This document shows, in pieces, positions 44,119-53,754 of a stretch of 64,000 nt of DNA. Every line of letters begins with the position of its first letter. Position 1 is the stretch's first letter. Origin of the DNA: Clostridium sp. UBA701 (lineage in GTDB: Bacteria; Bacillota; Clostridia; Clostridiales; Clostridiaceae); contig DBMJ01000022.1 in the NCBI GenBank assembly GCA_002298125.1, forward strand, positions 36,162 to 100,161. The letters run 5' to 3'. The position numbers and the translations under genes are program-made. A model generated the notes under the pieces. That model worked only from the letters and a program-made list of their open reading frames with translations, did no database searches and was not told the DNA's origin.

Positions 44119-45674
44119 TAATTTCTACCTCCTAACATCAAATCTACAAATGGATTGAAGTAGGCCTTATCCTTTTCTACAACGCCTTCCAGTCCCTTTC
44201 CTCCGTCTATAGGTCTCTTAACTCCTCCAAAAACTCCTTTTTCCAAAGTCTTGAACAATCCCATGCCTTCTATTTCCTTTAAAAGCTCTGCAGCCTTGGT
44301 CAATACCTCGTTGGCTCTGCCCTCCATTAAGCCGCCCTTCTTAAAGGTGATCTCCTCTCCGAAGTCAGCCATGTTGTTGAAGATATATTTAGCATTGTCA
44401 ATGGCTAGAGCTCTATCCTGCATAAAGGGAGTGTGTATAGCTTCAGTTAACATTCCAAGTAGGTGAAGCTTTTGTCCTGTCATTATAGTTACCATGTTAA
44501 ACAGTGCATCCTGTACCTGACCTTTAAATATGTCTCCAGTCATAAACTTAGTAGGAGGCATGTATTTTAGAGGAGCCTTGGGGAATATCTCCCTTGCCAT
44601 CTGTGCTTGAGCAAGCTCAAGGAGGAATCCATTTTTAAGCTCTGGGTTCATCTCAAAAGCATGACCAAGTCCCATCTGTTCCTCAGGAAGTCCAGCTAAA
44701 AGAGCAAACTGCTCATTCATAAGCTGTGAAGCCAGCACTGTATGAGCTTCCTCTACAGCATCTGCAGTGGTTAAATAGTTATCCTCACCAGTGTTTATAA
44801 TAACTCCTGCATAACCATTTATCATTCTTGAGAAATACTGATCTACAATGGTTCTCTTCATATTTATATCTCTAAACAGTATGCCGTATAGGGCATCGTT
44901 TAGCATTACATCAAGTCTCTCCATTGCACCCATGGCTGCAATTTCAGGCATGCAAAGCCCTGAGCAGTAGTTGCATAATCTAATATATCTACCAAGCTCC
45001 TCACCCACCTTATCAAGAGCCTCTCTCATAAGTCTGAAATTTTCCTGAGTGGCAAAGGTACCGCCAAAGCCCTCTGTGGTTGCTCCGTAGGGAACATAGT
45101 CTAATAAGCTCTGGCCTGTGGTTCTGATTACTGCTATAATATCAGCGCCCTGCTTTGCAGCGGCCTTAGCCTGGATGATGTCCTCATAGATATTTCCAGT
45201 AGCAACTATAACGTAAAGATAGGGACCTTCCTTATCTCCGTATTGCTTTAAATATTCTTCTCTCTTTCCCCTGTTAGCCTTAATTTTCTCCACTGTGCGC
45301 TTTGCGATGGAATCTACAGCCATTTTAATTTCAAAGCTGTCTGCCATAGGAAGCTTTGTTAGATCAAGCTCTCCTTTAGAAACCTTCTCAGCTATCTCCT
45401 GAGGGCTTAGCTTGGTGTTAACCATGGCATTTCCAATATACATTGCAGTTCCTAGAGAAAGTCCCTTACCCTTTTTTATGTTGTCTACCACTACGTTTGG
45501 CAGTGGTACACCATATTCATCTACACCATCTATTCCAAGAAGTCTGCATAGAGTTCTTTCTACTGCTACAGTAGTATGCTTATCAACAAATTCTTGTGTA
45601 TCTAGGGCTATTCTTCTAGCAGATTCTCTTGCTTTTTCTACTAGCTCAAAATTAAGATTCAATTTGCTTTCCAT
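44118..45674 (-). CDS. kamD: Beta-lysine 5,6-aminomutase alpha subunit
   Basis: A 518-residue TIM-barrel subunit of the B12-dependent aminomutase, of the usual length. The VDEYGVPLPNVVVDN opening region, the Y-x-x-G-rich RTTGQSLLDYVPYGATTEGFGGT block and CNYCSGLCMPEIAAMGA are characteristic of the family. Its start overlaps the 3' end of kamC by 23 bp. It works with KamE, encoded next. Confidence 0.95.
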   Translation of the reverse strand: MESKLNLNFELVEKARESARRIALDTQEFVDKHTTVAVERTLCRLLGIDGVDEYGVPLPNVVVDNIKKGKGLSLGTAMYIGNAMVNTKLSPQEIAEKVSKGELDLTKLPMADSFEIKMAVDSIAKRTVEKIKANRGKREEYLKQYGDKEGPYLYVIVATGNIYEDIIQAKAAAKQGADIIAVIRTTGQSLLDYVPYGATTEGFGGTFATQENFRLMREALDKVGEELGRYIRLCNYCSGLCMPEIAAMGAMERLDVMLNDALYGILFRDINMKRTIVDQYFSRMINGYAGVIINTGEDNYLTTADAVEEAHTVLASQLMNEQFALLAGLPEEQMGLGHAFEMNPELKNGFLLELAQAQMAREIFPKAPLKYMPPTKFMTGDIFKGQVQDALFNMVTIMTGQKLHLLGMLTEAIHTPFMQDRALAIDNAKYIFNNMADFGEEITFKKGGLMEGRANEVLTKAAELLKEIEGMGLFKTLEKGVFGGVKRPIDGGKGLEGVVEKDKAYFNPFVDLMLGGRN

Positions 45675-47181
45675 ATTTCTCCTCCTTTAACTGACTTTCT
45701 TCTGTGTTATAACAACATGGCTCCTCATAGTAGCTCTTTGCAAGGCTTATTAGCTCTTCATCCAGACCTAAAAGCTGTGCTATGTTAAGAGCATCCTTTG
45801 GAGTATCACTACAATCTCCCACTCTCTCCAGCCTATAGTCCATATTTTCCTGAATAAGCTCCACAGAGTGAGTTTTGTTTAGATCTATTCTATATTTTAG
45901 TTTGTCAAAATTAATATTTTTAAGTCCTATTACCTGATAGTGTACCATGTCCTTACTAACTACCCCGTCATAATGAGTGGACATAAGACTGATGCTTGAG
46001 TAGTTTATTAAATAGGAACATAGGGATTTTGCCAGATACAAGCCCTCCTTTGGGTTTGTTCCTCTAGCAAATTCATCTAGGGCAACAAAGCCGCAGCCGT
46101 TCTTAATGCTTAAAAGCACCTCTTTTAGCTTTATTATTTCTGCTCCAAAGGTACTTAGGCCCTGGGAGATATTTTGCATATCATCAGATACATAGTGGAT
46201 AAAGTCCATCAAGGGAATGCATGCACTTTTTGCAAATACATAGAAACCCATCTGTGCCAATAGAGCATTTAACACTATGGTCTTTAAGGTTACACTCTTT
46301 CCTCCCATGTTGGCTCCGGTTATAACTGTGGTGCCTCCCCTAAGCTCTATGCTGATAGGTGTAAAGTTTCTTCCCCTTTTACTTAGGATATCGTACACCT
46401 CAGGGTTCACACCCTCTTCTAAAAGGTAGTGCATATCCATAGAAATTTCAGGTCTTACTCCTTCATAGGCTACAGAGAGCTTCGCCTTGGCCATAAGAAA
46501 ATCCAGTCTTCCTATGCTCTTAATATTTTCCTCAAAGAGCTCTGTTAGCGGTGCCAGCTTATGAGTTAGCTCTCTTCGAATGTTCTGCTCCTCTTCTTCC
46601 TCAAGGATTACCACATCCAGTCTTAGCTCTTTTAGCTTCTCAACCTTACTGGCATCCTTTTCCTTATATATGAGCTTTTCTAGTCTGTTCTTTTCCTTTC
46701 GAATTTCCTGAAGCTTTACTGAATAACCATCATAAATATAAAAGGTAGGCAGCTTCTGCCCTTCAGGGTCCAAAAGCCTAAGAGCACAGGCTAAGGATTT
46801 GAACTTTATATTATTAAGCTTCATATGAAGCTCACTGTATGCTTCAATAAGCTCCTCCAGCATAAGGGTAAAGTACTTTATCTCATAGAGCTCCACCTCA
46901 TCTAGGAGCTCCTCCTCCCTACACCTTTTAATTGAAGTTCTAATATCCTTAAGCTTAAAAAACACCCTTTCAATCTCCCCATATTGTCCACGATGCTTTT
47001 TTAGACCTTCAACTATTGTATCTAGGTTATCAAGCTCCTCAATAAGCTCATCTCTTCTATTTCTGCCAAAGGGTTTTATTTTCTTTTTTTCCTCTGTACC
47101 ATAGGGTGTCAAAACCTCTACTCTATCCATAACATAGGTAAAGCCTATCTGCTGCCTCTGTTCTTCCTCTAAATATCTCAT
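45652..47181 (-). CDS. kamC: MutS-like ATPase of the lysine aminomutase cluster
   Basis: A 509-residue protein with the MutS core and ATPase but no mismatch-recognition domain. Walker A is TGANMGGKSVTLKT, followed by the MutS-type DDMQNISQGLSTFGAE, Walker B FVALDEFARGTNPKEG and STHYDGVV. A long coiled coil occupies about residues 30-230. In lysine fermenters this gene travels with kamB beside the B12 enzyme, and I recall a proposal that the two reactivate the aminomutase. I use the ATG at 47181 with GGGAGGG before it; a TTG at 47205 lies within that site. Confidence 0.8.
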   Translation of the reverse strand: MRYLEEEQRQQIGFTYVMDRVEVLTPYGTEEKKKIKPFGRNRRDELIEELDNLDTIVEGLKKHRGQYGEIERVFFKLKDIRTSIKRCREEELLDEVELYEIKYFTLMLEELIEAYSELHMKLNNIKFKSLACALRLLDPEGQKLPTFYIYDGYSVKLQEIRKEKNRLEKLIYKEKDASKVEKLKELRLDVVILEEEEEQNIRRELTHKLAPLTELFEENIKSIGRLDFLMAKAKLSVAYEGVRPEISMDMHYLLEEGVNPEVYDILSKRGRNFTPISIELRGGTTVITGANMGGKSVTLKTIVLNALLAQMGFYVFAKSACIPLMDFIHYVSDDMQNISQGLSTFGAEIIKLKEVLLSIKNGCGFVALDEFARGTNPKEGLYLAKSLCSYLINYSSISLMSTHYDGVVSKDMVHYQVIGLKNINFDKLKYRIDLNKTHSVELIQENMDYRLERVGDCSDTPKDALNIAQLLGLDEELISLAKSYYEEPCCYNTEESQLKEEKYGKQIES

Positions 47182-47182
47182 C

Positions 47183-48220
47183 TTAACACCCTCCCCTCCT
47201 GACAATATCCAAAACAGGAACTTGAACCTTTTCCTGAAGCCTATTCACAAATTCCTCTGAAGAAAACTTATATCCAAAGGGTGACTCTGGGTTACAGGTA
47301 ATGCATACCACATTAATGGGATTAATTACCCTAAGCTCTCCGCCCATCCTTTTAAATTTATATATGGTGTCCTCTGACAGAAATAGTTTAGTTCCGTCCT
47401 CTGCCAAAAAAACCACCCTTTTAAACAAGTCCGTAGCCTTCATTATCTCTTCTAAAAGCTTATCTGACACTATGCCCTTAATCATAACATGTGATGTATG
47501 CTCTGTAAGATTGTCTGCAACCGCTCTTGCTCCCTCCAGTGAAGTCACAAGTTCCAACACTTCTACGGTTTTATCCTTGTTTATTATTGATATCCTGGCT
47601 TCCTCTGGAAGCTCTCCTGCAAGGTCTAGCACTTCCTCATCTTCCTCCACAGAGGTGGAAAGCAGATTATAAGCATGTACAGTCTTACCTATAACCTTAT
47701 CCATATTTCTACCAAGGGCTGCACCTGTAGAGAGGATGGTGGCCTCTGTAACTGCAGGAGATGCAAAGCTTTTTCTGCTAAGTGCTCCATCCACCAATAC
47801 CATATCACAGTTTAAAGCCCTAAGCTCCTCGCATATAAGCTTCATATAGGTGTTTAGAGAAGGTCCTCCAAGCTCTACATAACCGTCACTTAAGGCCCTT
47901 ACCACCACCACTTCTCCCATAGCGGTGGGTATGCCTGTCGTTCTTAATATCTCCTTAGTTATATCACTGTTAAACAGACACTCCTTGGAGGTGGCAATAA
48001 GAGTTCCTCTTTCCACATAAATTCGAGGTTTAGTTGTAGCAGTAACTCTATCCTCCTCTTCACCATCTCTGCCTATGGAGGTTAACCCCAAAGTGAGCTT
48101 CTCCCTTGCAGCTTCCACCATATGATTAAGCACCGTGGTCTTCCCCACATTTTTCTGCATGCCTATGATGGATACACTGCTATAGGGTTTTACAAGCTCA
48201 AGAATATCAACTTTTTTCAT
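47183..48220 (-). CDS. kamB: P-loop NTPase of the lysine aminomutase cluster
   Basis: A 345-residue protein with a G-domain-like P-loop, IIGMQKNVGKTTVLNH, at about residue 20. A DMVLVDGALSRKS segment near residue 140 fits a Walker B/G3 position, and the C-terminal part is mixed alpha/beta. It directly follows kamA and precedes kamC with a 1-bp gap, so expression is coupled. A role in reactivating or loading cobalamin on 5,6-aminomutase is plausible from context. The letter assignment follows gene order. Confidence 0.75.
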   Translation of the reverse strand: MKKVDILELVKPYSSVSIIGMQKNVGKTTVLNHMVEAAREKLTLGLTSIGRDGEEEDRVTATTKPRIYVERGTLIATSKECLFNSDITKEILRTTGIPTAMGEVVVVRALSDGYVELGGPSLNTYMKLICEELRALNCDMVLVDGALSRKSFASPAVTEATILSTGAALGRNMDKVIGKTVHAYNLLSTSVEEDEEVLDLAGELPEEARISIINKDKTVEVLELVTSLEGARAVADNLTEHTSHVMIKGIVSDKLLEEIMKATDLFKRVVFLAEDGTKLFLSEDTIYKFKRMGGELRVINPINVVCITCNPESPFGYKFSSEEFVNRLQEKVQVPVLDIVRRGGC

Positions 48221-48262
48221 ATAATCACACCCTTAATTAACCTGCACAGTCCCTTAATACAA

Positions 48263-48314
48263 AATAGAGAACGAAGTATAAACTTCTTAGAATTTACCTT
48301 CTTCGCTCTCTATT
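48263..48314 (-). other. Intercistronic stem-loop between kamA and kamB
   Basis: AATAGAGA-GAAG pairs with CTTC-TCTCTATT over a 24-nt loop that itself contains a shorter pairing. There is no proper U-tract, so RNA processing or stability is more likely than termination. Confidence 0.5.
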
Positions 48315-48339
48315 AAATAACTCTTAAATTGTGCTGCTA

Positions 48340-49596
48340 TTATTCATTGTGGTGCTTTCTTAAGTTTCTTGCAAGACCAACAGGCTCCAGTGACATCTGC
48401 TGACCATTTAATAGTCCTGCAACTCCAACCTTTTCTACCTTCTTCTCACCCTTGCAAACCTCACAGCCGCAGCCTGGAGTGTAGTTAGTTGGTTCTTCGT
48501 AGGTAGTAATAACACCCTCAAAGTTTCTTAAAATAACCTTGTTATGGCTCATAGAAATAACATAGTTAGGCATTACAGGAGTTTTCCCGCCGCCGCCTGG
48601 AGCATCTACAACAAAGGTAGGAACACAGAAGCCAGAGGTATGTCCTCTTAAACCTTCTATGATTTCAATTCCCTTTGATACAGGTGTTCTAAAGTGTTCA
48701 AGTCCCATGGACAAATCACACTGATAGATGTAGTAAGGTCTTACTCTCATCTTAACAAGCTCATGCACAAGGTCCATCATTACGTGAACACAATCATTTA
48801 CACCTCTTAAAAGCACTGACTGATTTCCCAGTGGAATTCCTGCATTAGCCATAAGCTCGCAGGCCTTCTTGGTTTCAGGAGTAACTTCATTTGGATGATT
48901 AAAATGAGTGTTTAACCATACAGGATGGTATTTAGACAGCATGCTAACAAGCTCTGGAGTTATTCTCTGTGGTAGAACCACAGGAGTTCTTGAACCTATT
49001 CTAACTATCTCCACATGTGGAATTTCTCTTAGCTTTTTAATGATGTATTCCAGCATCTCATCAGAAACTAGTAAGGCATCTCCTCCTGATAGCAGCACGT
49101 CTCTAATTACAGGAGTCTTTGCAATGTAGTCTATGGCCTTATTAATTCTCTCCATAGGCATAGCATTGTCGCTTTGTCCTGCAAATCTTCTTCTTGTACA
49201 GTGTCTGCAGTACATAGAGCACTGGTCAGTTATTAAAAGAAGTGCTCTGTCTGGATATCTATGAGTTAGTCCAGGTACTGGTGAATCCTCATCCTCATGC
49301 AGCGGATCTAAAAGGTCCGCATGAGATTGATGAACTTCTAAAGCTGTAGGAATAGCTTGCTTTCTAATTGGGTCCTCGGGGTCATTGATATCTATTAGTG
49401 AGAGATAGTATGGTGTTATAGCCATTCTAAGTGTCTTAAGACACTGTCTTGCTCCCTCTTCTTCTTCTGGTGTAAGAGGAATGTACTTCTTTAATTCATC
49501 TACAGATTCAATTCTGTTTTTAACCTGCCATCTCCAGTCATTCCATTGTTCGTCGGTAACATCCTTGAACAACTCAAATCTTCTATTAACCTTCAT
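48340..49596 (-). CDS. kamA: Lysine 2,3-aminomutase (radical SAM)
   Basis: A 418-residue radical SAM/PLP enzyme that converts L-lysine to L-beta-lysine, the first step of lysine fermentation. The cluster motif is CSMYCRHCTRR (CxxxCxxC), followed by LLSGGDALLVSD (GGE-like) and RIGSRTPVVLPQR. The C-terminal YTPGCGCEVCKG carries Cys residues that bind zinc in the Clostridium enzyme. Length matches the family. It is the sixth gene of the operon, 22 bp after kdd. Confidence 0.96.
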   Translation of the reverse strand: MKVNRRFELFKDVTDEQWNDWRWQVKNRIESVDELKKYIPLTPEEEEGARQCLKTLRMAITPYYLSLIDINDPEDPIRKQAIPTALEVHQSHADLLDPLHEDEDSPVPGLTHRYPDRALLLITDQCSMYCRHCTRRRFAGQSDNAMPMERINKAIDYIAKTPVIRDVLLSGGDALLVSDEMLEYIIKKLREIPHVEIVRIGSRTPVVLPQRITPELVSMLSKYHPVWLNTHFNHPNEVTPETKKACELMANAGIPLGNQSVLLRGVNDCVHVMMDLVHELVKMRVRPYYIYQCDLSMGLEHFRTPVSKGIEIIEGLRGHTSGFCVPTFVVDAPGGGGKTPVMPNYVISMSHNKVILRNFEGVITTYEEPTNYTPGCGCEVCKGEKKVEKVGVAGLLNGQQMSLEPVGLARNLRKHHNE

Positions 49597-49618
49597 TTCA
49601 AATCCTCCGAAATATTAA

Positions 49619-50653
49619 TTATACGTACAGCTCGTCAAATATCTTTCTAAGTGTAGCACTTTCTCTTAATTCAGAAAGAGTGATTTCTGCATGATCCTTT
49701 GTGTAACCATTTCCTATTATCATGTTAACGTCCTTACCAACGCCCTCTGCACCAAGTGCTGCCTTAGTAAAGCTTGTAGCCATGGAGAAGAAGTATACAG
49801 TACCATCATCCTTTACAGGTAATATACAAGCCATTTCAGTATTAGCTATATTTACACAGCTTATAGAAAGGTCAACTTCCTTGCCATTGTTAGCTTCTAA
49901 AGTTTTATTAAGCACGTCTATTGGCTTTGTAGCATCACTGATTATAGCCTTGTGGCATAGTCCCCATTCTAATAGCTGGTCAGCCTGCTTCTGCTTTCTA
50001 ACCATAGCGATAACTCTTCCTGTAGGTCCAACTCTCTTCATAGCCTCATAGCAGCAGAGCATTCCAGATTTTCCTGCAGCTCCTAAAACAAGTACGCTCA
50101 TTCCTGGTCTAACAAGCTTTGCAGCCTGAGCAGGAGCACCTGCAACGTCAAGGGCAGCTAGTGCTAATGGTTCTGACATGTCATTTGGAAGCTTTGCATA
50201 TATTCCGCTTTCAAATAGTATAGCCTGAGCCTTAACGTCTACTCTGTCTATATCCTTCTTTACATCAAGTATTGTCTCTATTTTAAGTGGAGTAAGTGAT
50301 AAGGAAACTAAGGAAGCTATTTTATCTCCAACCTTAAGGTCTCTATCCTTTAGTGCTTCTCCTATCTTTGCTACTGTTCCTATAAACATTCCGCCAGAAC
50401 CAGTAACTGGGTTCTGCATCTTTCCTCTTTCTCCTACGATTTCTAGTATTTTTGCCTTTATTTTTTCTACATCACCCTTAGCCTCTTCCTCTATCTGAGT
50501 GAAGCTTGCAGAGTCGATATTTAAGGACTGTACATCTACTAGTATTTCGTTGTCATAAATATCCATATTGTTGTCTATCTTATAAGCTGCCTGAGTTAAA
50601 ACTCCCTGTGGCTCAAGTACTCTATGTGTTCCGTATTTACATCCCTTTTTCAT
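49619..50653 (-). CDS. kdd: L-erythro-3,5-diaminohexanoate dehydrogenase
   Basis: A 344-residue NAD-dependent enzyme of the MDR-like fold that oxidises and deaminates 3,5-diaminohexanoate to 3-keto-5-aminohexanoate. MKKGCKYGTHRVLEPQGVLPQ-type opening (here EPQGVLTQAA) is typical of Kdd, and VLVLGAAGKSGMLCCYEAMKR is the dinucleotide-binding site. It lies between the CoA-transferase genes and kamA. Confidence 0.94.
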   Translation of the reverse strand: MKKGCKYGTHRVLEPQGVLTQAAYKIDNNMDIYDNEILVDVQSLNIDSASFTQIEEEAKGDVEKIKAKILEIVGERGKMQNPVTGSGGMFIGTVAKIGEALKDRDLKVGDKIASLVSLSLTPLKIETILDVKKDIDRVDVKAQAILFESGIYAKLPNDMSEPLALAALDVAGAPAQAAKLVRPGMSVLVLGAAGKSGMLCCYEAMKRVGPTGRVIAMVRKQKQADQLLEWGLCHKAIISDATKPIDVLNKTLEANNGKEVDLSISCVNIANTEMACILPVKDDGTVYFFSMATSFTKAALGAEGVGKDVNMIIGNGYTKDHAEITLSELRESATLRKIFDELYV

Positions 50654-50697
50654 GATTGTTGTTCCTCCCTTAAATAAATATTTATTACTTAGTTGTT

Positions 50698-51366
50698 TTA
50701 CTGTTCATCCATTATAGCAACTATTTCGGGAATTATAAGCTTTGCTTCAGTAAGAGCTTGTATCTCCTCTATAGTTGTATCCTTTTGTCTTTCTCTTAAT
50801 ACAAGACCTTCCTTTGTCACCTCTAAAACACACATTTCTGTTACGATTAAATTAACCTTACCCTTTGCTGTTAATGGAAGTGTACACTCTTTAAGTATCT
50901 TAGGTGTACCCTTTCCTGTGTGCTGCATGGCAACTATAACCTTGCGGGCTCCTGTTACTAAATCCATGGCTCCTCCCATACCTGGAACCATTTTACCTGG
51001 AATTATCCAGTTGGCCAAATTACCCTTTTCGTCTACCTCAAGAGCTCCTAAAACTGTTATGTCTACATGTCCTCCTCTTATAAGAGTAAAGGACAGTGAG
51101 CTGTCAAAGAAGGCTCCAGAGTTAAGCACAGTAACATGCTGACCTCCCGCATTTTGTATATCCTCATCCTCTTCTCCTGGTAGTGGAGAAGGTCCCATAC
51201 CAACCATACCATTTTCTGATTGGAAGGTAACTGTTAAATCCTTTGGCACATAATTAGCTACTAAGGTAGGCAGTCCTATTCCTAGATTTACTAGCTGTCC
51301 ATCCTTAAGCTCCTTTGCAACTCTCCTTGCAATTACTTCTTTTGCCAGCTTGCTGTCAGTAATCAT
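50698..51366 (-). CDS. atoA: CoA-transferase beta subunit (butyrate-acetoacetate type)
   Basis: A 222-residue subunit. The catalytic Glu lies in SENGMVGMGP, and GGHVDITVLGALEVDEKGNLANW is the family block. It swaps CoA between butyryl-CoA and acetoacetate, linking the two halves of the pathway. It overlaps the alpha subunit gene by 4 bp (ATGA). Confidence 0.94.
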   Translation of the reverse strand: MITDSKLAKEVIARRVAKELKDGQLVNLGIGLPTLVANYVPKDLTVTFQSENGMVGMGPSPLPGEEDEDIQNAGGQHVTVLNSGAFFDSSLSFTLIRGGHVDITVLGALEVDEKGNLANWIIPGKMVPGMGGAMDLVTGARKVIVAMQHTGKGTPKILKECTLPLTAKGKVNLIVTEMCVLEVTKEGLVLRERQKDTTIEEIQALTEAKLIIPEIVAIMDEQ

Positions 51367-52022
51367 TGTTCATTACCCCCTTCGATAATAAAGTCTACTA
51401 ATACTCCAGGAGTATGAATGTTGTCAGGGTTTATATCTCCAATATCTACTAGCTGGTCTGCCTCTACTATTACCACATCAGCTGCAGTGGACATAACGAT
51501 ATTGAAGTTCTTAGTTGTACCTCGGAAGAAGGTGTTTCCAAAGTGGTCTACCATAGTTCCTCCAAGTATAGCTAAATCAGCCTTTAGAGGTAATTCAATG
51601 AGGTATTCCACATCGTTTAAGGTTATCTTGTTCTTTCCTTCTTCTACAATTGTGCCTACTCCAGTAGGAGTAATTACTGCACCCAAGCCTGCTCCACCGG
51701 CTCTTATCTTCTCTACTAAAGTTCCTTGAGGTACAAGCTCTACCTCCATTTTTCCTTCGTTCATCAATCTTCCTGTTTCAGGATTTGTTCCAATGTGGGA
51801 AGCTATAACCCTCTTTACTTGGCCATTTACTACTAATCTTCCTACGCCCTTGTCTACAAACCCAGTGTCGTTGGCTATGATGGTCAGGTCCTTTACTCCA
51901 CTTTGAATTAGTTCATCAATAATTCTGTGTGGTGAGCCGCAGCCCAAGAAACCTCCTACCATTACGGTCATACCATCTTTAAAGTGTGCTTTTAGTTGCT
52001 CAGGTTTTACTACCTTTTTCAT
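51363..52022 (-). CDS. atoD: CoA-transferase alpha subunit (butyrate-acetoacetate type)
   Basis: A 219-residue subunit with the family opening GMTVMVGGFLGCGSPHRIIDEL and the central IRAGGAGLGAVITPTGVGT. It works with the beta subunit encoded next. In the lysine pathway it activates acetoacetate with CoA released from butyryl-CoA. It lies 32 bp after kce. Confidence 0.94.
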   Translation of the reverse strand: MKKVVKPEQLKAHFKDGMTVMVGGFLGCGSPHRIIDELIQSGVKDLTIIANDTGFVDKGVGRLVVNGQVKRVIASHIGTNPETGRLMNEGKMEVELVPQGTLVEKIRAGGAGLGAVITPTGVGTIVEEGKNKITLNDVEYLIELPLKADLAILGGTMVDHFGNTFFRGTTKNFNIVMSTAADVVIVEADQLVDIGDINPDNIHTPGVLVDFIIEGGNEQ

Positions 52023-52054
52023 GTTACCCTCCTTGAAATGTGAGCTTTAAAGAT

Positions 52055-52876
52055 TTAAACACTTATTCCCAATATTTGTCGAGCTTCTTGTGGGGTAGCT
52101 ATTTCTCTTCCTAATTCCTTTGCCAGCCTAACTACCTTTTCAACCAGCTCTCCATTGGATTTTGCAGGGACTCCCTTTGAAATGTACACGTTATCCTCAA
52201 AACCAACTCTCACATGGCCTCCCATGATGATGGACATTGCAGCCATTGGGAATTCACTTCTGCCTATTCCTGATACAGTAAAGGTGGAGCCCTCAGGAAT
52301 ACTGCCAGCCATGAATACCAGGTCACGAGGGGAAGCACTTATGCCTCCGTTAACTCCCATTACAAAGTTAAAGTGCATTGGGGACTTTATGTAACCCTTC
52401 TTTTGAAGTCTTATTGCCATATCTATCATACCCTTGTCAAAAACCTCAACCTCAGGCTTAACTCCAAGAGTAATCATCTTTTCACCGAAGGCCTTTATGG
52501 CATTTTCGGTGTTTACAAATATATCGTCTCCTCCAAAGTTGCAGGTACCACAGTCAAGTGTGGCCATCTCAGGCTTTAAATCTACAGGCTGAAGTCTTTC
52601 CTCGTTGCTCATTCCTACTGCACCACCTGTGGATGGTTGAATTATTGCATCGGGACATCTCTTTTTTATAGCCTCCATGCAAACTCTAAATCTCTCTCTA
52701 TCTTGAGTAGGTGTGCCATCATCCTGTCTTACATGAAGATGTATGATGCTTGCTCCTGCCTTGTAAGCAGCCTCTGCTTCTCGTGCAATCTCCTCCACTG
52801 TGTAAGGAACTGCGCTGTTATGCTCCTTTGTAACTTCAGCACCGCATATAGCAGCAGTTATTATAAGCTTATCCAT
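52055..52876 (-). CDS. kce: 3-keto-5-aminohexanoate cleavage enzyme (DUF849)
   Basis: A 273-residue zinc-dependent TIM-barrel enzyme. SIIHLHVRQDDGTPT holds the HxH metal ligands, QPSTGGAVGMS the substrate loop, and GGHVRVGFEDNVYIS a further Glu-containing metal site. It reacts 3-keto-5-aminohexanoate with acetyl-CoA to give acetoacetate and 3-aminobutyryl-CoA. It is the second gene of the operon. Confidence 0.95.
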   Translation of the reverse strand: MDKLIITAAICGAEVTKEHNSAVPYTVEEIAREAEAAYKAGASIIHLHVRQDDGTPTQDRERFRVCMEAIKKRCPDAIIQPSTGGAVGMSNEERLQPVDLKPEMATLDCGTCNFGGDDIFVNTENAIKAFGEKMITLGVKPEVEVFDKGMIDMAIRLQKKGYIKSPMHFNFVMGVNGGISASPRDLVFMAGSIPEGSTFTVSGIGRSEFPMAAMSIIMGGHVRVGFEDNVYISKGVPAKSNGELVEKVVRLAKELGREIATPQEARQILGISV

Positions 52877-52909
52877 CCCTCAAACCTCCATTTATTCTTT
52901 ATTTTTAAT

Positions 52910-53290
52910 TTACTTTCTCTGCTTACCCTTTGGAGTTACGCAGGTGCCGCTGGCTCTGCAAACCACTATAGGCTCTTCTAAAACATCTGCAGCAGAATCG
53001 TTAATGTCAGGTCTTGGAACTATTACCTTTCTTGCTTCAAAAACCATTTTTCTTGAGCTGTTGCCGCATTCAACTATCTCTCCTACGGCCTCAATAAAGT
53101 CTCCTGCATAAACTGGAGCTAGAAACTCAACACTGTCATAAGCTCTAAAAAGTCCTTCATCTCCATCCTTTAGGATAAGAAGCTCTGTTGCTACATCTCC
53201 AAAAAGCTGAAGCATCCTTGCTCCATCCACCAGGTTTCCACCATAGTGAGCATCATGACTGCTCATTCTCATTCTGATCATAGACTTCAT
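52910..53290 (-). CDS. kal: 3-aminobutyryl-CoA ammonia lyase
   Basis: A 126-residue hotdog-fold enzyme that removes ammonia from 3-aminobutyryl-CoA to give crotonyl-CoA. MSSHDAHYGGNLVDGARMLQLFGD contains the Asp/His pair typical of Kal, and length and fold fit. The ATG follows TAGGAGGG. It is the first gene of the operon and lies about 70 bp after an intrinsic terminator controlled by the leader. Confidence 0.93.
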   Translation of the reverse strand: MKSMIRMRMSSHDAHYGGNLVDGARMLQLFGDVATELLILKDGDEGLFRAYDSVEFLAPVYAGDFIEAVGEIVECGNSSRKMVFEARKVIVPRPDINDSAADVLEEPIVVCRASGTCVTPKGKQRK

Positions 53291-53360
53291 AATAAATCCC
53301 TCCTAAGCACATTTGTTAATATTGTTGGTGATTTTTCTTGGCATTATTATTTTAGCTTTG

Positions 53361-53398
53361 TTAAAAAAAATAAAAGCACTGATAGTTTCAGTGCTTTT
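53361..53398 (-). terminator. Leader terminator of the lysine fermentation operon
   Basis: On the minus strand AAAAGCACTGA pairs with TCAGTGCTTTT around AACTA, then TTTTTTTT follows. Its 5' arm (AAAAAGCACT) can also pair at 8 of 10 positions with the 3' arm of riboswitch helix P1. Confidence 0.88.
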
Positions 53399-53456
53399 TA
53401 AGTGTACTTTACCTAGGCCCCTAATATGCAATGAAAATATACTTTAATTCTCATCA

Positions 53457-53636
53457 CATAAATAGCGCTCCGTAAATAATCACGACAAGGCTAGGGTAGT
53501 TTACCCTATTCCCCAAGGAATATCCTATGGACTCAGACATACCTTTCGGCAAAGCAAATCCTTCACATATGCGATATCGGTGGTTCCTCACCTTAACACC
53601 CGCATGCTACCCTTTTACTCTGCGCCTCTATTTATG
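53457..53636 (-). promoter_or_regulatory. Lysine riboswitch (L box)
   Basis: On the minus strand the conserved AGAGGCGC start, an AAAAGGGTAG segment, GCCGAAAGG and the closing GGAGCGCTAT match my memory of the lysine riboswitch consensus. Helix P1 is strong: ATAAATAG plus GCGC against GCGCTATTTAT. A consensus promoter lies upstream and a terminator between the aptamer and kal. L boxes usually repress lysine synthesis or uptake, whereas here the operon degrades lysine. Another aptamer class is possible but less likely. Confidence 0.82.
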
Positions 53637-53754
53637 CATTTTTTTATTTAATTTTAAATACAAAACATAGGAAATTATCTTAGGTTAATTTAGAACTGTT
53701 TACTTGAAAAAAACTAATATTGATTTTCCTGTAAATGTTTAACCTTGTATTTAA

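Noticed and set aside
45652..47181. Genuine mismatch repair MutS
   Set aside because: It lacks the mismatch-recognition domain and is embedded and translationally coupled in the lysine operon.
53457..53636. Leader as cobalamin riboswitch, given B12-dependent KamDE
   Set aside because: The B12-box sequence pattern is not visible, while AGAGGCGC, GCCGAAAGG and GGAGCGCTAT fit the lysine class.
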